From: Wurfbainia villosa
Lineage: Eukaryota; Streptophyta; Magnoliopsida; Zingiberales; Zingiberaceae
NCBI GenBank assembly: GCA_025175895.1
Contig: CM045990.1
Location: 43,148,658-43,212,657 of the forward strand
Direction: 5' to 3'
DNA: 64,000 nucleotides
Every line of letters begins with the position of its first letter. The stretch's first letter is position 1. Made by a program: the position numbers and the translations under genes. This document shows, one piece after another, positions 45,704 to 56,700 of the stretch. The notes under the pieces are model-generated. The model saw nothing but the letters and a program-made list of their open reading frames with translations. It searched no databases and was not told where the DNA came from.

Positions 45704-46170
45704 GTTTGTGTACTTATTGAAAATTTCTCAACTTGTATTGAAATGACAGTGATGCTTAATGACATACATGACTCATTGTGCATTAATGGTCCAATAATAA
45801 TGTTGCACTTGTTATATATGTATGTTCTGTGATATAATAAATATGTCAGTAGGCAGGTTCACTCTCTCACACGAGTGACCAACTCCTAGAGTGGAGATTA
45901 GATGGTTTCTAATAGTAAGAGGTTTTGAGAGTATCCCTTCTAGAATTTAAGTCGTCCTGATATGTGTTCAAGATGAGGTCATGGGAGACATGACCGACAT
46001 AGATTTAGTCATATCCATGTGGCCTATAAGTAGCTAGGTTTGAAATCTAAGATATCACTTGTAGTTTGTGATACTGTCTTTGAGAGACTCTCTATGAAAT
46101 CTCTGGATAGAGTCTTATTTGTAGACTAAGTCCTATACCTACACAGTGTTAGGGAAATCTGACATATGTA
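45704..46170 (+). other. Copia-S: 3' untranslated remnant
   Basis: No gene. A possible LTR start (TGTTAGGGAAATCTG at 46147) is cut after 24 bases by the Sire-D LTR. I could not match it to a 5' partner. Confidence 0.45.
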
Positions 46171-46580
46171 TGTTGGTGCAATCGACCTAGGTCAAGATTG
46201 ACCAGACTCGAGTTTGACTCGAGTAGTGTCTTGATATTTGACAATGAGTTGACCATTATTTGACAATGAATTAACTATATGGTTAACATGGAGTTGACCA
46301 TATGATGGAGAAGTCCAAGTGGGACACTTGGCATGGAAAGTCCAAGGGTGGAGTTTTGGCAATTGGAAAGTCTAACATGAGTTGGCATGGAAAGTCCAAC
46401 ATGGGTTGGAAAGGGAAAGTCCATGCGTGAGTTTTGGCAATTGTGAAAGTCCAAGTCATGGGTACTTGGCATTTGGAAAGTTCAAGGGTTGATATTGGCG
46501 GTGTAAAGTCCAAGGGTGGAGTCTTGGTAGCATAAGTTCAATGGTTTAGTGGCGTAAAGTCCAAGCGTGTGTCTTGACAG
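46171..46580 (+). mobile_element. Sire-D: 5' LTR, part 1
   Basis: Starts TGTTGGTGCAATCGACC and carries the AAGTCCAA/CTTGG array. The last five bases, GACAG (46576-46580), are repeated at 55446-55450 as the Copia-M2 target-site duplication. Confidence 0.9.
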
Positions 46581-47024
46581 TGAAGATAGGAAACTTCGCT
46601 TCCCACTTCAACTCGGTCGCTTGTTCATGGTGATCCCTTCTACGTCCCCGGATAAAAAAAAATTATCCTTGACAAGAGGGATTACCCAAGCTACCATTTC
46701 ATCGTCGTGTTATTCGATTAGAGTAGTCGCTTGAGCAAACTTGTTGTTCAAGCAACCAACCTCTATTCTACGATTAGCCGCGGAATAGACGATGTACGGA
46801 TTGCCGACTTTTGTGTTTGTATTCACGGTCCAAGTTAATTTAACCACAAAACAGAATATACAACATGTATATAATTGAAAAACAATTATAAACATAACAC
46901 AAAAGAATATAAAACAACATTTATACCTCTCGATCTTCTATTGTATGTCTTTCCTCCTTTTGGACGTCGTGTGGGCGACGATCTTCCAAAAGTTGAAGCC
47001 TCTTAGATCACCAATCTTCCTTCC
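46581..47024 (-). mobile_element. Copia-M2: 3' LTR, remaining part
   Basis: Matches 53553-54000 with few differences (starts TGAAGATAGGAAACTTCGC against TGAAGGTAGGAAACTTTGC). It stops at the Sire-F LTR start at 47025. Confidence 0.92.
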
Positions 47025-48660
47025 TGTTGGTGCAGTGGGCACCAAAGTCGAACCGGTATTTTGATTATGGCAAAAGGCTCAATAGTTAAGGGTATATTTG
47101 TTATCTTACGAGCTCAATTAAGTGTGCAGAAATGCTAAAGTTGAGCGGAAGGTCTGCGACACCCGGTGGGAACCGAGGTGGTCGGGCAACGCCAGAGGGA
47201 TTTCGGAGGAAGCCGAGGTACTCGGGTGAAGACCGGAAGCGAGGCTACAAGGTAAGCTCGTGTGAAAGCGAAGCAAGGACGTTAAGCGTAGATCCGACCC
47301 AATACCTCCAATGGAAGGTCTAGGTCGAGATCAGTTGGTTAGAACCATCGTACTTTATATTTTAAGCTAACTTGTACTGCAGTCCAAAACCCTTTGACCA
47401 GTCGTCTACTACTACAGCTCTGGTCTAGTTCCACTCGAGAAGAGCTCGAATTTCAAGGGGTGAATTTGGACTTGACTCGTGTTTTACAAAGGGTGATGTG
47501 GCATCAAGGTGGACATCCAAACCATCACCAAGCTTGGACCCCAAAATTAGGTGATGTGGCATCAAGGTGAACATCCAAAACCATCATCAAGTTGGGCGCC
47601 CAAAATGAGGTGAGTTGGCACAAGATGGTTGGCAAACCACCATCAAGCTTGGCGCCCAAAATGAGGAGAGTTGGCACAAGATGGTTGGCTCCCATGATGT
47701 GGCACAAGTTGGATGGCTCCAACAAGTTGGCGTGAAGGCCTCCTTGAGGTGGCACAAGGTGGTTGGATGAGCACCTCATCCTTGAGTTGTGGCACAAGGT
47801 GGTTGGATGAAGCACCCCATCCTTGAGTTGGCGCAAAGGATGTGGATGAGCAAGACTTGGGGGATAAGAACCTCACCTTGGACACTACCTATGTCTAAAT
47901 TCATAGATCAATATCCATAAATAGACATGTTCACGCCAAGCAAAATATATAAGAAATCAAGAGCTCTCAACACGCCGTCGAGCGCTACTACTACTCACAT
48001 TTGCTCGACGAAGTCGCCGACATCAAAGCTACATCTTCTACTTATAAGAGTTGTCGGTATATTTATTTAAGTTCTACTTCTTTAAATTGTCTTTGTGCTT
48101 TAATCGTAACAAGGAAAGGGGGAGTGTCCCTTTGCCTTGATTTCTTTTTGTGATCGTTGCTCCTACTTCCAACGAGGAGGAGTGGTTTTAGTGAATTGCC
48201 CTCCGTACGTGATCAAGGATCACTAGGGCCGTGGATTAGCAATCGAAAGATTGTGAACCACGTAAAAATATCTTGTCTACTTTATATTTCCAGCACTCTC
48301 TACTTGCTTTTTACTTATTGCAAAAGTTTTTTTAACGACACCGTATCGCTATTCACCCCCCCCCCTCTAGCGACACTTTCGATCCAACAATTGGTATCAG
48401 AGCCGGGGGCGCTAAGATTCGGTGAAACCACCAATCTAGCTTTGTTTTTCTTTTTTTCACAGATTTTTTATTTATTTATTTCTGTTTTCGTATAATTATT
48501 TCACTTGCTTATCTTCTCCTACATATAGAATTGCATTAGAGGCTTTAGGATCCGGATAAGGTTGTCCTTGGGTTAGATCCCGAGTAAGGTTGTCCTCCTC
48601 GAACTTCAGCGACATTCGCATTTGATTGTTTATTTCTTTTGCAAGTTACATTTCTGCAGG
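47025..48660 (+). mobile_element. Sire-F: 5' LTR, primer site and leader fragment of a Sire-A-type element
   Basis: The LTR at 47025-48389 begins TGTTGGTGCAGTGGGCACC and ends GATCCAACA, like Sire-A but on the plus strand. The primer site TGGTATCAGAGCC is at 48392-48404 and about 250 bp of leader follows, its first part matching Sire-A. It then joins Copia-M2 pol at about 48620-48661. No gag is left and no right target duplication is seen, so a deletion removed the rest. Confidence 0.85.
47490..47850 (+). repeat. Imperfect tandem repeats in Sire-F LTR
   Basis: Units of about 55-65 bp around GTTGGCACAAGATGGTTGGC and GCGCCCAAAATGAGG on the left, passing into units with GTGGCACAAGGTGGTTGGAT and CATCCTTGAGTTG on the right. 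Frames on the minus strand through it are repetitive and not genes. Confidence 0.8.
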
Positions 48661-48661
48661 T

Positions 48662-50744
48662 TATCCTCTGATGTAATATTGGCCACAACAACTTCTCTTC
48701 TTTTTACGATTTCTCGTATCAGATGGTACTTACGCTCTATGTGTTTACTTGCCTTATGGGCTCGTGGTTCCTTCGAGTTTGCAACTACACCACTATTATC
48801 ACAATAAATTGTGATAGTTCTGGGCAAACCAGGAATCACATCCAAGTCTATCAAGAAGTTCCTGAGCCACACAACTTCTTTGGCCGCCTCAGAGGTTGCC
48901 ATATACTCAGCTTCCATGGTGGAGTCCGCCACACATTTCTGCTTGACACTCCTCCATACAATGGCTCCACCTCCCAAAGTAAACACAAAACCTGAGGTAG
49001 ACTTACTGTTATCCCTGTCTGATTGGAAGTCGGAATCTGTATAACCCACATGGAGTAATTGGTCTGCCTGGTAAACTATCATATAATCCCTAGTCCTTCT
49101 CAGGTACTTCAATATATGCTTCACCGCAGTCCAATGTCCCTGTCCTGGATTACTCTGATATCTGCTGACCATACCCATGGCAAAGTAGATATTTGGTCTC
49201 ATAAATAGCATCGCATACATGAGGCGTCCTACTGTCGAAGCATAAGAAACTGCCTTCATCTCCTCTATCTCCTCAGATGTTCTAGGACACATCTCCTTAG
49301 ATAAAGGAACTCCATGCCTGAAAGGTAGAAAATCTTTCTTGGAGTTTTGCATGCTAAAACGATCCATAATTGTGTCTATGTATGAAGCTTGAGATAAGCA
49401 CAACATCCTTTTCCTGCGATCCCTTATAACCTTGATCCCAAGGATGTGTCCCACTTCTCCCAAGTCCTTCATATCAAACTATTTGGACAACTATACCCTT
49501 ATGTCCGATAACACCTTGACATTGTTCCCAATTAATAAAATGTCATCTACATATAGTATAAGAAATATCACTACGTTTTCGTCACATCTCTTGTACACAT
49601 AAGACTCATCCGGACTTTGAATAAATCCATAAGACTGGATTACCTCATCAAAGTGGATATTCCAAGACCTCGAAGCTTGCTTTAATCCGTAAATGGACCG
49701 ATTAAGCTTACACACAAGATGATCTTTGCCCTTTGCAATGAATCCCTCTGGTTGCTTCATGTAGATGTTTTCCTCAAGACTTCCATTAAGGAAAGCTGTC
49801 TTAACATTCATCTGTCATACCTCATAATCCATATGAGCAGCAATACATAAGAGAATCAGGATAGACTTAAGCATGGCTACCGACGAAAAGGTCTTCTCAT
49901 AATCGATACCCTCTTTCTGAGTATACCCTTTCGCAACAAGCCTCGCTTTGAAGGTCTCAACCTTCCCGTCTATTCCTCTCTTTCTTTTGTAGATCCACTT
50001 GCATCCAATGGTTTTTACACCATCAGGTGGTTCTACTAGCTCCTAGACCTGATTTGAATCCATAGATTCAATCTCAGCATTCATTGCACTTTGCCAAGAT
50101 ACTACATCTTTATCTTGGATTGCCTCGTCATATGTCCAGGGATCAGGTTCATGTTCGCCAGGGACCATATCAGAAGATTCTCCCAAGAACATGAATCTAT
50201 CAGGCTGTCTCATAACCCTCCCACTACGACGAGGTATCACCTGTGTATGCTCTGCGACAAGCGGTGCAGTGATTTGTGGTATATCCTCTTGTACCGATGG
50301 TATTGAAGTAGTGACTTCCCCTTTCAATTTCTTCAGAACAATCTTACTCATCGGCTTGTGGTTCATCATATAGTATTCCTCTAGAAATATGGTATTCGTG
50401 TTAACGATCACCTTCTAATCTCTAGAACTATAAAACAAACCACCTTTCGTTCTTCTAGGATAGCCAACGAACATGCGCACTTCTGTATGCAGTTCCAACT
50501 TACCAGTATCTACCTTCAGCACATGTGTTGGACTCCCCCAAATCCGAGTATGTCTCTGACTAGGCATTCGCCCACTCCACAATTCTGTGAAAGTAGAAGG
50601 CACTGATTTAGATGGAATCAAGTTCAAAATGTACATTGACGTATCTAGAGCATATCCCCAGAACAAATATGACAACTTAGAATAACTCATCATCGATCTA
50701 ACCATCTCCATAAGAGTCCTATTCCTTCACTCTGCTACACCATT
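48662..50744 (-). pseudogene. Copia-M2: integrase C-terminus, reverse transcriptase and RNase H
   Basis: All in one frame, continuing the long ORF at 50745, but with stops at 50745, near 50729, 50415, 50043, near 49815, 49491 and near 49482. RT motifs include MNVKTAFLNGSLEENIY, SIYGLKQASRSWN and the intact catalytic LILYVDDILLIGN (near 49550). RNase H shows GYTDSDFQSDRDNSKSTSG, STMEAEYMA and IYCDNSGV. The protein breaks off at SEDNL (about 48662) where Sire-F leader sequence starts. No frameshift is needed, so damage is almost only nonsense mutation. Confidence 0.9.
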
Positions 50745-52475
50745 CTACTGGGGTGTGCCAGGTGCAGACAATTGGGATTGAATCCTAGCCTCTGATAAGT
50801 AATTCCTAAACTCTCCCAAGAGGTACTCACCACCACGATCAGATCGTAGTGTCTTGATACTTTTACCTTGACGTTTCTCCACATCAACCTTGAATTCTTT
50901 GAACTTGTCAAAGCATTCAGACTTGCGGCGCATCAAGTAAATATATCCATATCTCGAATAATCGTCTATAAAGGAGATGAAATATTCAAAACCATCTCTT
51001 GCTTGGATAGACATAGGACCACACAAATCAGAATGAACCAACTCCAACACATCTTTGGCTCTATATCCCTTGGCCTTAAAAGGCCTCTTGGTCATTTTAC
51101 CCTCCAAGCAAGATTCGCAGGTTGAGAAATCTTCCACCACTAATGAACCCAGAGATCCATCAGCTATTAACCTTTGAATTCTACTTAGGTTAATATGACC
51201 AAGCCTAAGATGCCAAAGATATGTTTGGTTCATCTTTGAAGGTTCTTTTCTCTTATTGGAATTAGAAGATGAGTTATTAACTTCTATTTGCATCGTGGGA
51301 GCTTTTGGTTCAAGTGTATACAAATTTCCTATCAATGCATCAGAACAGATAATCTCCCTATTCCTTTTTATAACAACTCTGTCATTAAAAGAAATAGAAT
51401 ATTCATCCATAAACAATTTAGAAACCGAAATTAAATTCTTTATAAATAAAGGTACATAAAGGCAATTCTTAAGAACCAAAACTTTATTTTTCTCAAAATA
51501 TAAATAAACATCTCCCACTGCAACAGCCACCACCTTTGTGGCATCACCCAAGTATACGGTAATCTCCCCCTCAGCCAGTCGTCTGGTTTCCTGGAACCCC
51601 GACAAAGTATTGCAGACATGATCAGTGGCTCCAGTATCTACACACCATGTGCCGGTAGATAACACCGCTAAACATGTTTCAACGACTAGACTAAAAGATA
51701 TACCTTTGTTCTGTTTACGGTTGGGGCAGTCCTTCTTCCAGTGTCCAGTCTGCTTACAAGTGAAGCACTTGCCTTTCGGCTTCTTCACTCCTCCCTGAGT
51801 TCCTCCCACCGCCTTTGCCCCAGCTTGTTTCTTCTTCTTCTTGCCTTTCAGCTTAGAAGTAGAAACCTTTTGGGCAACCATGGCTTGTGCCTGAGCACTC
51901 TGACGAAAAAGCCCCTCTGTCGCCTGGAGTTCTGTCAGAAGCTCTGCCAACGAATACAACCTCTTGTTCATATTGTAGTTCAGGCGAAACTGCTCAAAAC
52001 TCCTAGGTAGAGACTGGAGAATGATATCGACCTGGGTTTCCCCATCGATCTCAGCTCTGAGGACTTCCATCTCATTCAAATGAGCCATCATCTTGAGAAC
52101 ATGATCCCTCACGGGTGTTCCCTCGATCATGGTGGTCGTCATCAAGTTCCTCATGGCTTCTTGCCTAGCAGCCCGATTCTGGTGTCTGAAAAGCTCTTTG
52201 AGATTGAGCATCATGTCATAAGCAGTGAGCATGGCTTGATGCTGATGTTGCAGTACATTTGACATAGATGTCAAAATGTAACACCGCACCATCTCATCGG
52301 CCTTGATCCACTTCTTATAACTCTCCTTCTCCTTTTCCCCAGAATCATCCGCAGGCTTAGGAGGGCACTCTTCGAGGAGTACATATTTGTATTCCTCAGC
52401 AGTCAAGACAATGTCAAGATTCTTCTTCCAATCAACATAGTTGGGTCCAGTAAGTTTATTTTCTTTCAGTATCAT
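50745..52475 (-). CDS. Copia-M2: Gag, protease, pre-integrase and most of integrase (576-residue open frame)
   Basis: The longest intact frame in the window. Order: UBN2-type capsid (residues about 5-200; GPNYVDWKKNLDIVL, MLNLKELFRHQNRAARQEAM), Lys-rich linker, CCHC knuckle CFTCKQTGHWKKDC (about 235-250), protease site WCVDTGATDHVCN (about 278), pre-integrase LWHLRLGHINL with CESCLEGK, and the integrase core with HSDLCGP, FIDDYSRYGY and RSDRGGEY. It ends PGTPQ at a TAG where relatives have Trp before NGV, so the catalytic Glu lies beyond the stop. It could still give Gag and protease if transcribed. The ATG at 52475 fits known Copia Gag starts. Confidence 0.88.
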   Translation of the reverse strand: MILKENKLTGPNYVDWKKNLDIVLTAEEYKYVLLEECPPKPADDSGEKEKESYKKWIKADEMVRCYILTSMSNVLQHQHQAMLTAYDMMLNLKELFRHQNRAARQEAMRNLMTTTMIEGTPVRDHVLKMMAHLNEMEVLRAEIDGETQVDIILQSLPRSFEQFRLNYNMNKRLYSLAELLTELQATEGLFRQSAQAQAMVAQKVSTSKLKGKKKKKQAGAKAVGGTQGGVKKPKGKCFTCKQTGHWKKDCPNRKQNKGISFSLVVETCLAVLSTGTWCVDTGATDHVCNTLSGFQETRRLAEGEITVYLGDATKVVAVAVGDVYLYFEKNKVLVLKNCLYVPLFIKNLISVSKLFMDEYSISFNDRVVIKRNREIICSDALIGNLYTLEPKAPTMQIEVNNSSSNSNKRKEPSKMNQTYLWHLRLGHINLSRIQRLIADGSLGSLVVEDFSTCESCLEGKMTKRPFKAKGYRAKDVLELVHSDLCGPMSIQARDGFEYFISFIDDYSRYGYIYLMRRKSECFDKFKEFKVDVEKRQGKSIKTLRSDRGGEYLLGEFRNYLSEARIQSQLSAPGTPQ

Positions 52476-53538
52476 AGCAAGCGGGTTGAAAGTTATTTTG
52501 AAAACAACCTAAGAATCACATAGATCAAAACATTAGATTTCAAAAAATTATTGATTCCTCAAACAATAAAATTTTAAAATCAACCAACACCTCAATACAC
52601 CGAGAATATCGTATCCCACGATAGTGTGGATATATACGAATTCTACATTTGTAAGAGGAGGTTTCACCCATTAATTTTACTATCTTGTCAACCTAACTTT
52701 TTGACAAATAAAATTAATAGTTGGTTCCTCTTCGGCCCTACAAATAAAAGCAGTGACTTCGATGGGGAGGATACTTATATTTGTATCTAAGTGTTCACCA
52801 TTACTCGGTACCAAGGTAATTATCTCGGGTTATGTGCCTTCCGATGGGGAAGTACACATGCTCCTTAATAATTTTCTATAACCATATTCGACCTTGTGAT
52901 CCGCAAACAAACTCATCCGATGGGGAGGAAGGCACTCAGAGCTGACGTGCAAGTTTGTTTGCATCACATGTCAAATCGTAATGGAGGCTGTGAGAATTTA
53001 TAAAAATATCACTCTCCCACTTAGTAATTTAAAATTGAGGAATTTTCTAGCCTACGACATGAATATCAAACAATAAGCAATAAATATGAAAAATAAATAT
53101 TTTCCAACTATTACGGCTTTTGTCTTCAATATGTCTCCCATCGTATAGTCATCTCGTCCGCTCCTCCCTACGCCATGTACGAGCCATCCGGAGATCCGAG
53201 CCGAGACTAACTATTTTAATTTACATCCATCGATCCTATACTCTACGAAGGAGTGTACATGAAATCTAGATCGAAAGTAAACTAAAATAAAAAGAGTGGC
53301 TAAACAATATCGTATCTAATTACAAAAATTAAATACTAGTCTCGTCAACCCCAAGGATTCAACAAAATATACAATTACACACATACAATCACATACACAC
53401 ATATGGCCATAATAGTTGGATACTTTGTCTGCAACCAAAAAGTTAACCTACACACATCCTACTATTATCCAGCACATATAATATATGAAAAGTGCATAAA
53501 AGTAATCGAATCCTAAACACACAAAATCGAAAATAGTA
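52476..53538 (-). other. Copia-M2: 5' leader
   Basis: About 1.06 kb between primer site and gag, no supported frame. Nothing else is recognised. Confidence 0.8.
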
Positions 53539-53550
53539 GCTCTGATACCA
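53539..53550 (-). promoter_or_regulatory. Copia-M2: primer-binding site
   Basis: Minus strand reads TGGTATCAGAGC, two bases inside the LTR start at 53553. It is a perfect initiator-Met-type site. Confidence 0.92.
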
Positions 53551-53552
53551 CT

Positions 53553-55445
53553 TGAAGGTAGGAAACTTTGCTTCCCACTTCAACTCGGTCGCTTGTTCAT
53601 GGCGATCCCTTCTACGTCCCCGGATAAAAAAATTTATCCTTGACAAGAGGGATTACCCAAGCTACCGTTTCATCGTCGTGCTATTCGATTAGAGTAGTCG
53701 CTTGAGCAAACTTATTGTTCAAGCAACCAACCTCTATTCTACGATTAGCCGCGGAATAGACGATGTATGGATCGTCGGCTTTTGTGTTTGTATTCAGGGT
53801 CCAAGTTAATTTAACCACAAAACAGAATATACAACATGTATATAATTGAAAAACAATTATAAACATAACACAAAAGAATATAAAACAATATTTATACCTC
53901 TCGATCTTCTATTGTATGTCTTTCCTCCTTTTGGACGTCGTGTGGGCGACGATCTTCCAAAACTCAAAGCCTCCTAGATCACCAATTTTTCTTCCTTGCT
54001 CACTCCGAACAAGAGGAAGTATAGAAACAAAGCACTTCTTCTTCTTTCAACCAACCACCAAGCTCCAAGCTTGGTGCTTGCCGCCGGCTAAGAAGAAGAA
54101 CAAAGAGAAGTGAATGCCGGCCAAAACTCTAAGGGAAGAGACCCTAGACTTTTTTCCACCGGCCAAGGAGATGAGGGAATTAAGGTTGAGCGCCGGCCAA
54201 GGTCAAGAGAAGAAGGAGGGGCACCGGCAACTCTTAAGGAAGAAGAACTCTTTCCTTATTTATTGTCGCCCAAGCTCTTCTCCAAAAACCCTAGCCTCCT
54301 TTTGTTTCTTGCCGCCCAAGCCTTAAGAAAAAAAACACTAACCTCTCTCTAATTCATCTCCACGCCAAGCCTTAAGCCCATATTTATAGAGTTAGGCTTA
54401 AGCCTCCTTTTAATCTCCACCATTGGTTCTAGGGATTTAATCTCAACTGTCAGATCTAGAGATTTAATCTCAACCGTCAGATCTAGATATTTAATCTCTA
54501 CCGTTAGATCTAGAGTTTTGTTTTCCATCATTGGATCTAGGTTTCATGAGGTTTTTATAGGCTACAATAGGGACCATGAGGAGGAGTTGGATCTTGGCCA
54601 CCCAATGGATCAAGCCCACATAAAGTCCGATCCATTAATGATAATCCAATCCACTAGAGGATTATCATTGATCTACCTCACCAACCCCCATAAGATAATA
54701 TGGGCTCCATATATTATTTGCACATATTTCTCTCCGTGTTTAAGATCTTGAATGTCCGTCGATTAATTAATTTACTGACAATTAATTAATCAACATCTAA
54801 CTCCATGAGTAGTACCACTCAACCTTATCATCATGCCATACCAAGTCCACCTGCAGGGTTTACATGATGAACCTTATGAGTTCCTCAAGGGGACATCATC
54901 ATCCTAATATATAGGACACGGTTTCCTCCTATAATTAATGGCACACCATATAAATAATATCATTTCCCAATTTATCGAGCCTATCGATTTACTCTATAAA
55001 TCTCGCTCATTGGTAAATCAAAGAAATGAATACTAATTATATGTGCTTGTTATTATATCGGGATTAAGAGCATGTACAACATAATATCTGAGGTCCGATT
55101 CGATTATGTAGTCAGCAATAAATCGAATCACTTCTAAGTCGGTCCTGCTCAATACACATAAAGTGCACTAGTATGATTCTATGGTCAAGACAAACCAATA
55201 CCAAATCACACTACAACCATACTAATGGTTTGTCCAAAGTCATCTCAGTTGTGAGCCTTTACTTATACTTTACAAGGAGCCGATAACATGATCTCTCGTG
55301 TGACACTACACACCATGTTATCTATAATGTAATGTATTAGACAATATGCATAACCATATAAATATGCAAACAATAATCATGTGATTCTTATTTCAAAATA
55401 AAAATATTCATACAAAAGATAGACTTTTCAGTATACATCCCAACA
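53553..55445 (-). mobile_element. Copia-M2: 5' LTR
   Basis: Plus-strand TGAAGGTAGG to CATCCCAACA, 1893 bp, followed by GACAG. Its first 450 bp match 46581-47024. It contains a short minisatellite at about 54415-54540. The small frames at 54110-54350 have no recognisable domain. Confidence 0.92.
54415..54540. repeat. Minisatellite in Copia-M2 LTR
   Basis: About four copies of a 27-31 bp unit with GATTTAATCTCAACCGTCAG and ATCTAGA at the junctions. The minus-strand peptide repeat LDLTVEIKS reflects it. Confidence 0.85.
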
Positions 55446-56627
55446 GACAGCGTAAGCTCAAATGTGCCTTGACGGTATAGACCACGTTAGCATGACAATA
55501 GCCGATGGAAGCACCTGAAAACTAGCGTATAGATAAACAAGTCATGGGTGACTTGGAGGGATCCGATAGGCATGAGGCTAATGAAAGTGGCTAGAAGGCT
55601 TAGGTCTAGGCTAAGGGTGATCTAGCAAGTATGAGGGCATCATACTTAGGGTTAAACCTCATGTTTAAGGTTTGTTAGTCGACTGGAGTTATGACCCAGT
55701 CGACTAGTCAAGTGTTTTAACACTTGACAACCGAGTTGACTCTGAGCAGTCGATTGGGATTATAACCAGTCGACTGACTAGGAGTCAACTGACATTCGAC
55801 TGCGGCCGCGTGGCCTTAACAGTCGACTACCAACATTGAACAGTCGACTGATAGCTTGATCAGTCGACTGACATGGAGGTCATTCGACTGATGGTCGAGG
55901 ACATGAGCACAAAATATTTCCGAGTCGACTGCTAGGGTTCAGCAGTCGAGTAGAGGCATGGTCAGTTGACTAATGAGTATGATCAGTCGATTGATGGTCT
56001 ATCTGTTGGAACTTATCCAGTGTGGATCGAGTCATTGTGTGACAACGACTACAGAAGCAGTTGACTGATGGTCGCGAGTAGTCGACTACTAGGCGGAATC
56101 CAACCTGAGTTACAACTTTAAAGGGAGCTCGAGGAGAGATATTTTGGCATGGTTCTTTGAGGCGATTTAAAGGGGATTTGCTGCTGCAATCCAAACCTTC
56201 AAGGCTCATCTCAAGCAACCAAAAACAAGCATTCAAAGTCTTCTTGTAAAGTATTTTTCTTTACTTGTATTGCATTTCATCTTTGTATTTTCTTGTAATT
56301 TCTTTTATTACTTTTGTAATCCTTGTACAAGGTTTCTCCGCCTCTGACTTGTTGTCAAGGAGTATTTTTTATTAGGGATGGTATTTGCATCGCTAGAGCT
56401 CATTTGAGCTCAATTCGTGGAGTAGGAACCCTAAGGTTCTGAACCACGTTATATCGTCGTGTTCTTATGTATTGTGTGTTTGTATATTTTGTTTATGATT
56501 CATTATTATTTCCGCTGCACATATTAACAAGAATTGTAGACAAGCATGCAAGCACGAATGAATTTCATCAAACGATAAGAATGCGCCATTCACCCCCCCC
56601 CCTCTAGCGCTCATCGACGTTTCTACA
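55446..56627 (+). mobile_element. Sire-D: 5' LTR, part 2
   Basis: Continues the LTR after the Copia-M2 insertion with GACAGCGTAAG and ends TTTCTACA before the primer site. It holds about fourteen GTCGACTG-type palindromes or one-base variants (55674-56095), the densest cluster in the window, and a poly-C/CTCTAGCG block at 56591-56609. Confidence 0.9.
55674..56095. repeat. Dense GTCGACTG palindrome cluster in Sire-D LTR
   Basis: Copies of CAGTCGACTG and near matches are spaced at 15-50 bp over about 420 bp. Mutated copies are mostly CAGTCGATTG, CAGTCAACTG and CAGTTGACTG, single transitions in the CpG at the centre of the motif, as expected of methylated CpG decay. Confidence 0.8.
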
Positions 56628-56629
56628 AT

Positions 56630-56640
56630 TGGTATCAGAG
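56630..56640 (+). promoter_or_regulatory. Sire-D: primer-binding site
   Basis: TGGTATCAGAG starts two bases after the LTR end at 56627; the next bases (TTTGG) differ from the usual CC continuation. Confidence 0.85.
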
Positions 56641-56700
56641 TTTGGAGCTCTTCTACGGATTATCAACCCAGAGCAAACTCGCTAAAGGGTGAAGAAGAAG

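Larger units (their letters stand above)
41079..46170 (+). mobile_element. Copia-S: sense Ty1/Copia element, heavily decayed
   Basis: Gag, protease, integrase, RT and RNase H in Copia order between 41253 and 45703, with many stops and several frameshifts. The leader, and probably the primer site at 33144, lie left of Sire-C. The right end is cut by the Sire-D LTR at 46171. An inner tandem duplication (43219-44178) adds 480 bp. Confidence 0.85.
46581..55445 (-). mobile_element. Copia-M2: Ty1/Copia element nested in Sire-D LTR
   Basis: The right LTR (5' LTR, 53553-55445), primer site (53539-53550), leader, gag-protease-integrase-RT-RNase H and a partial left LTR (46581-47024) are flanked by GACAG on both sides (46576-46580 and 55446-55450). 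The left part contains Sire-F and has lost the pol end, polypurine tract and most of the 3' LTR. The gene layout resembles Copia-M1, with a UBN2 gag and a leader near 1.1 kb. Confidence 0.93.

Noticed and set aside
46147..46170. Start of a Copia-S 3' LTR (TGTTAGGGAAATCTG)
   Set aside because: Only 24 bases remain and no partner or polypurine tract supports it; kept only as a possibility.
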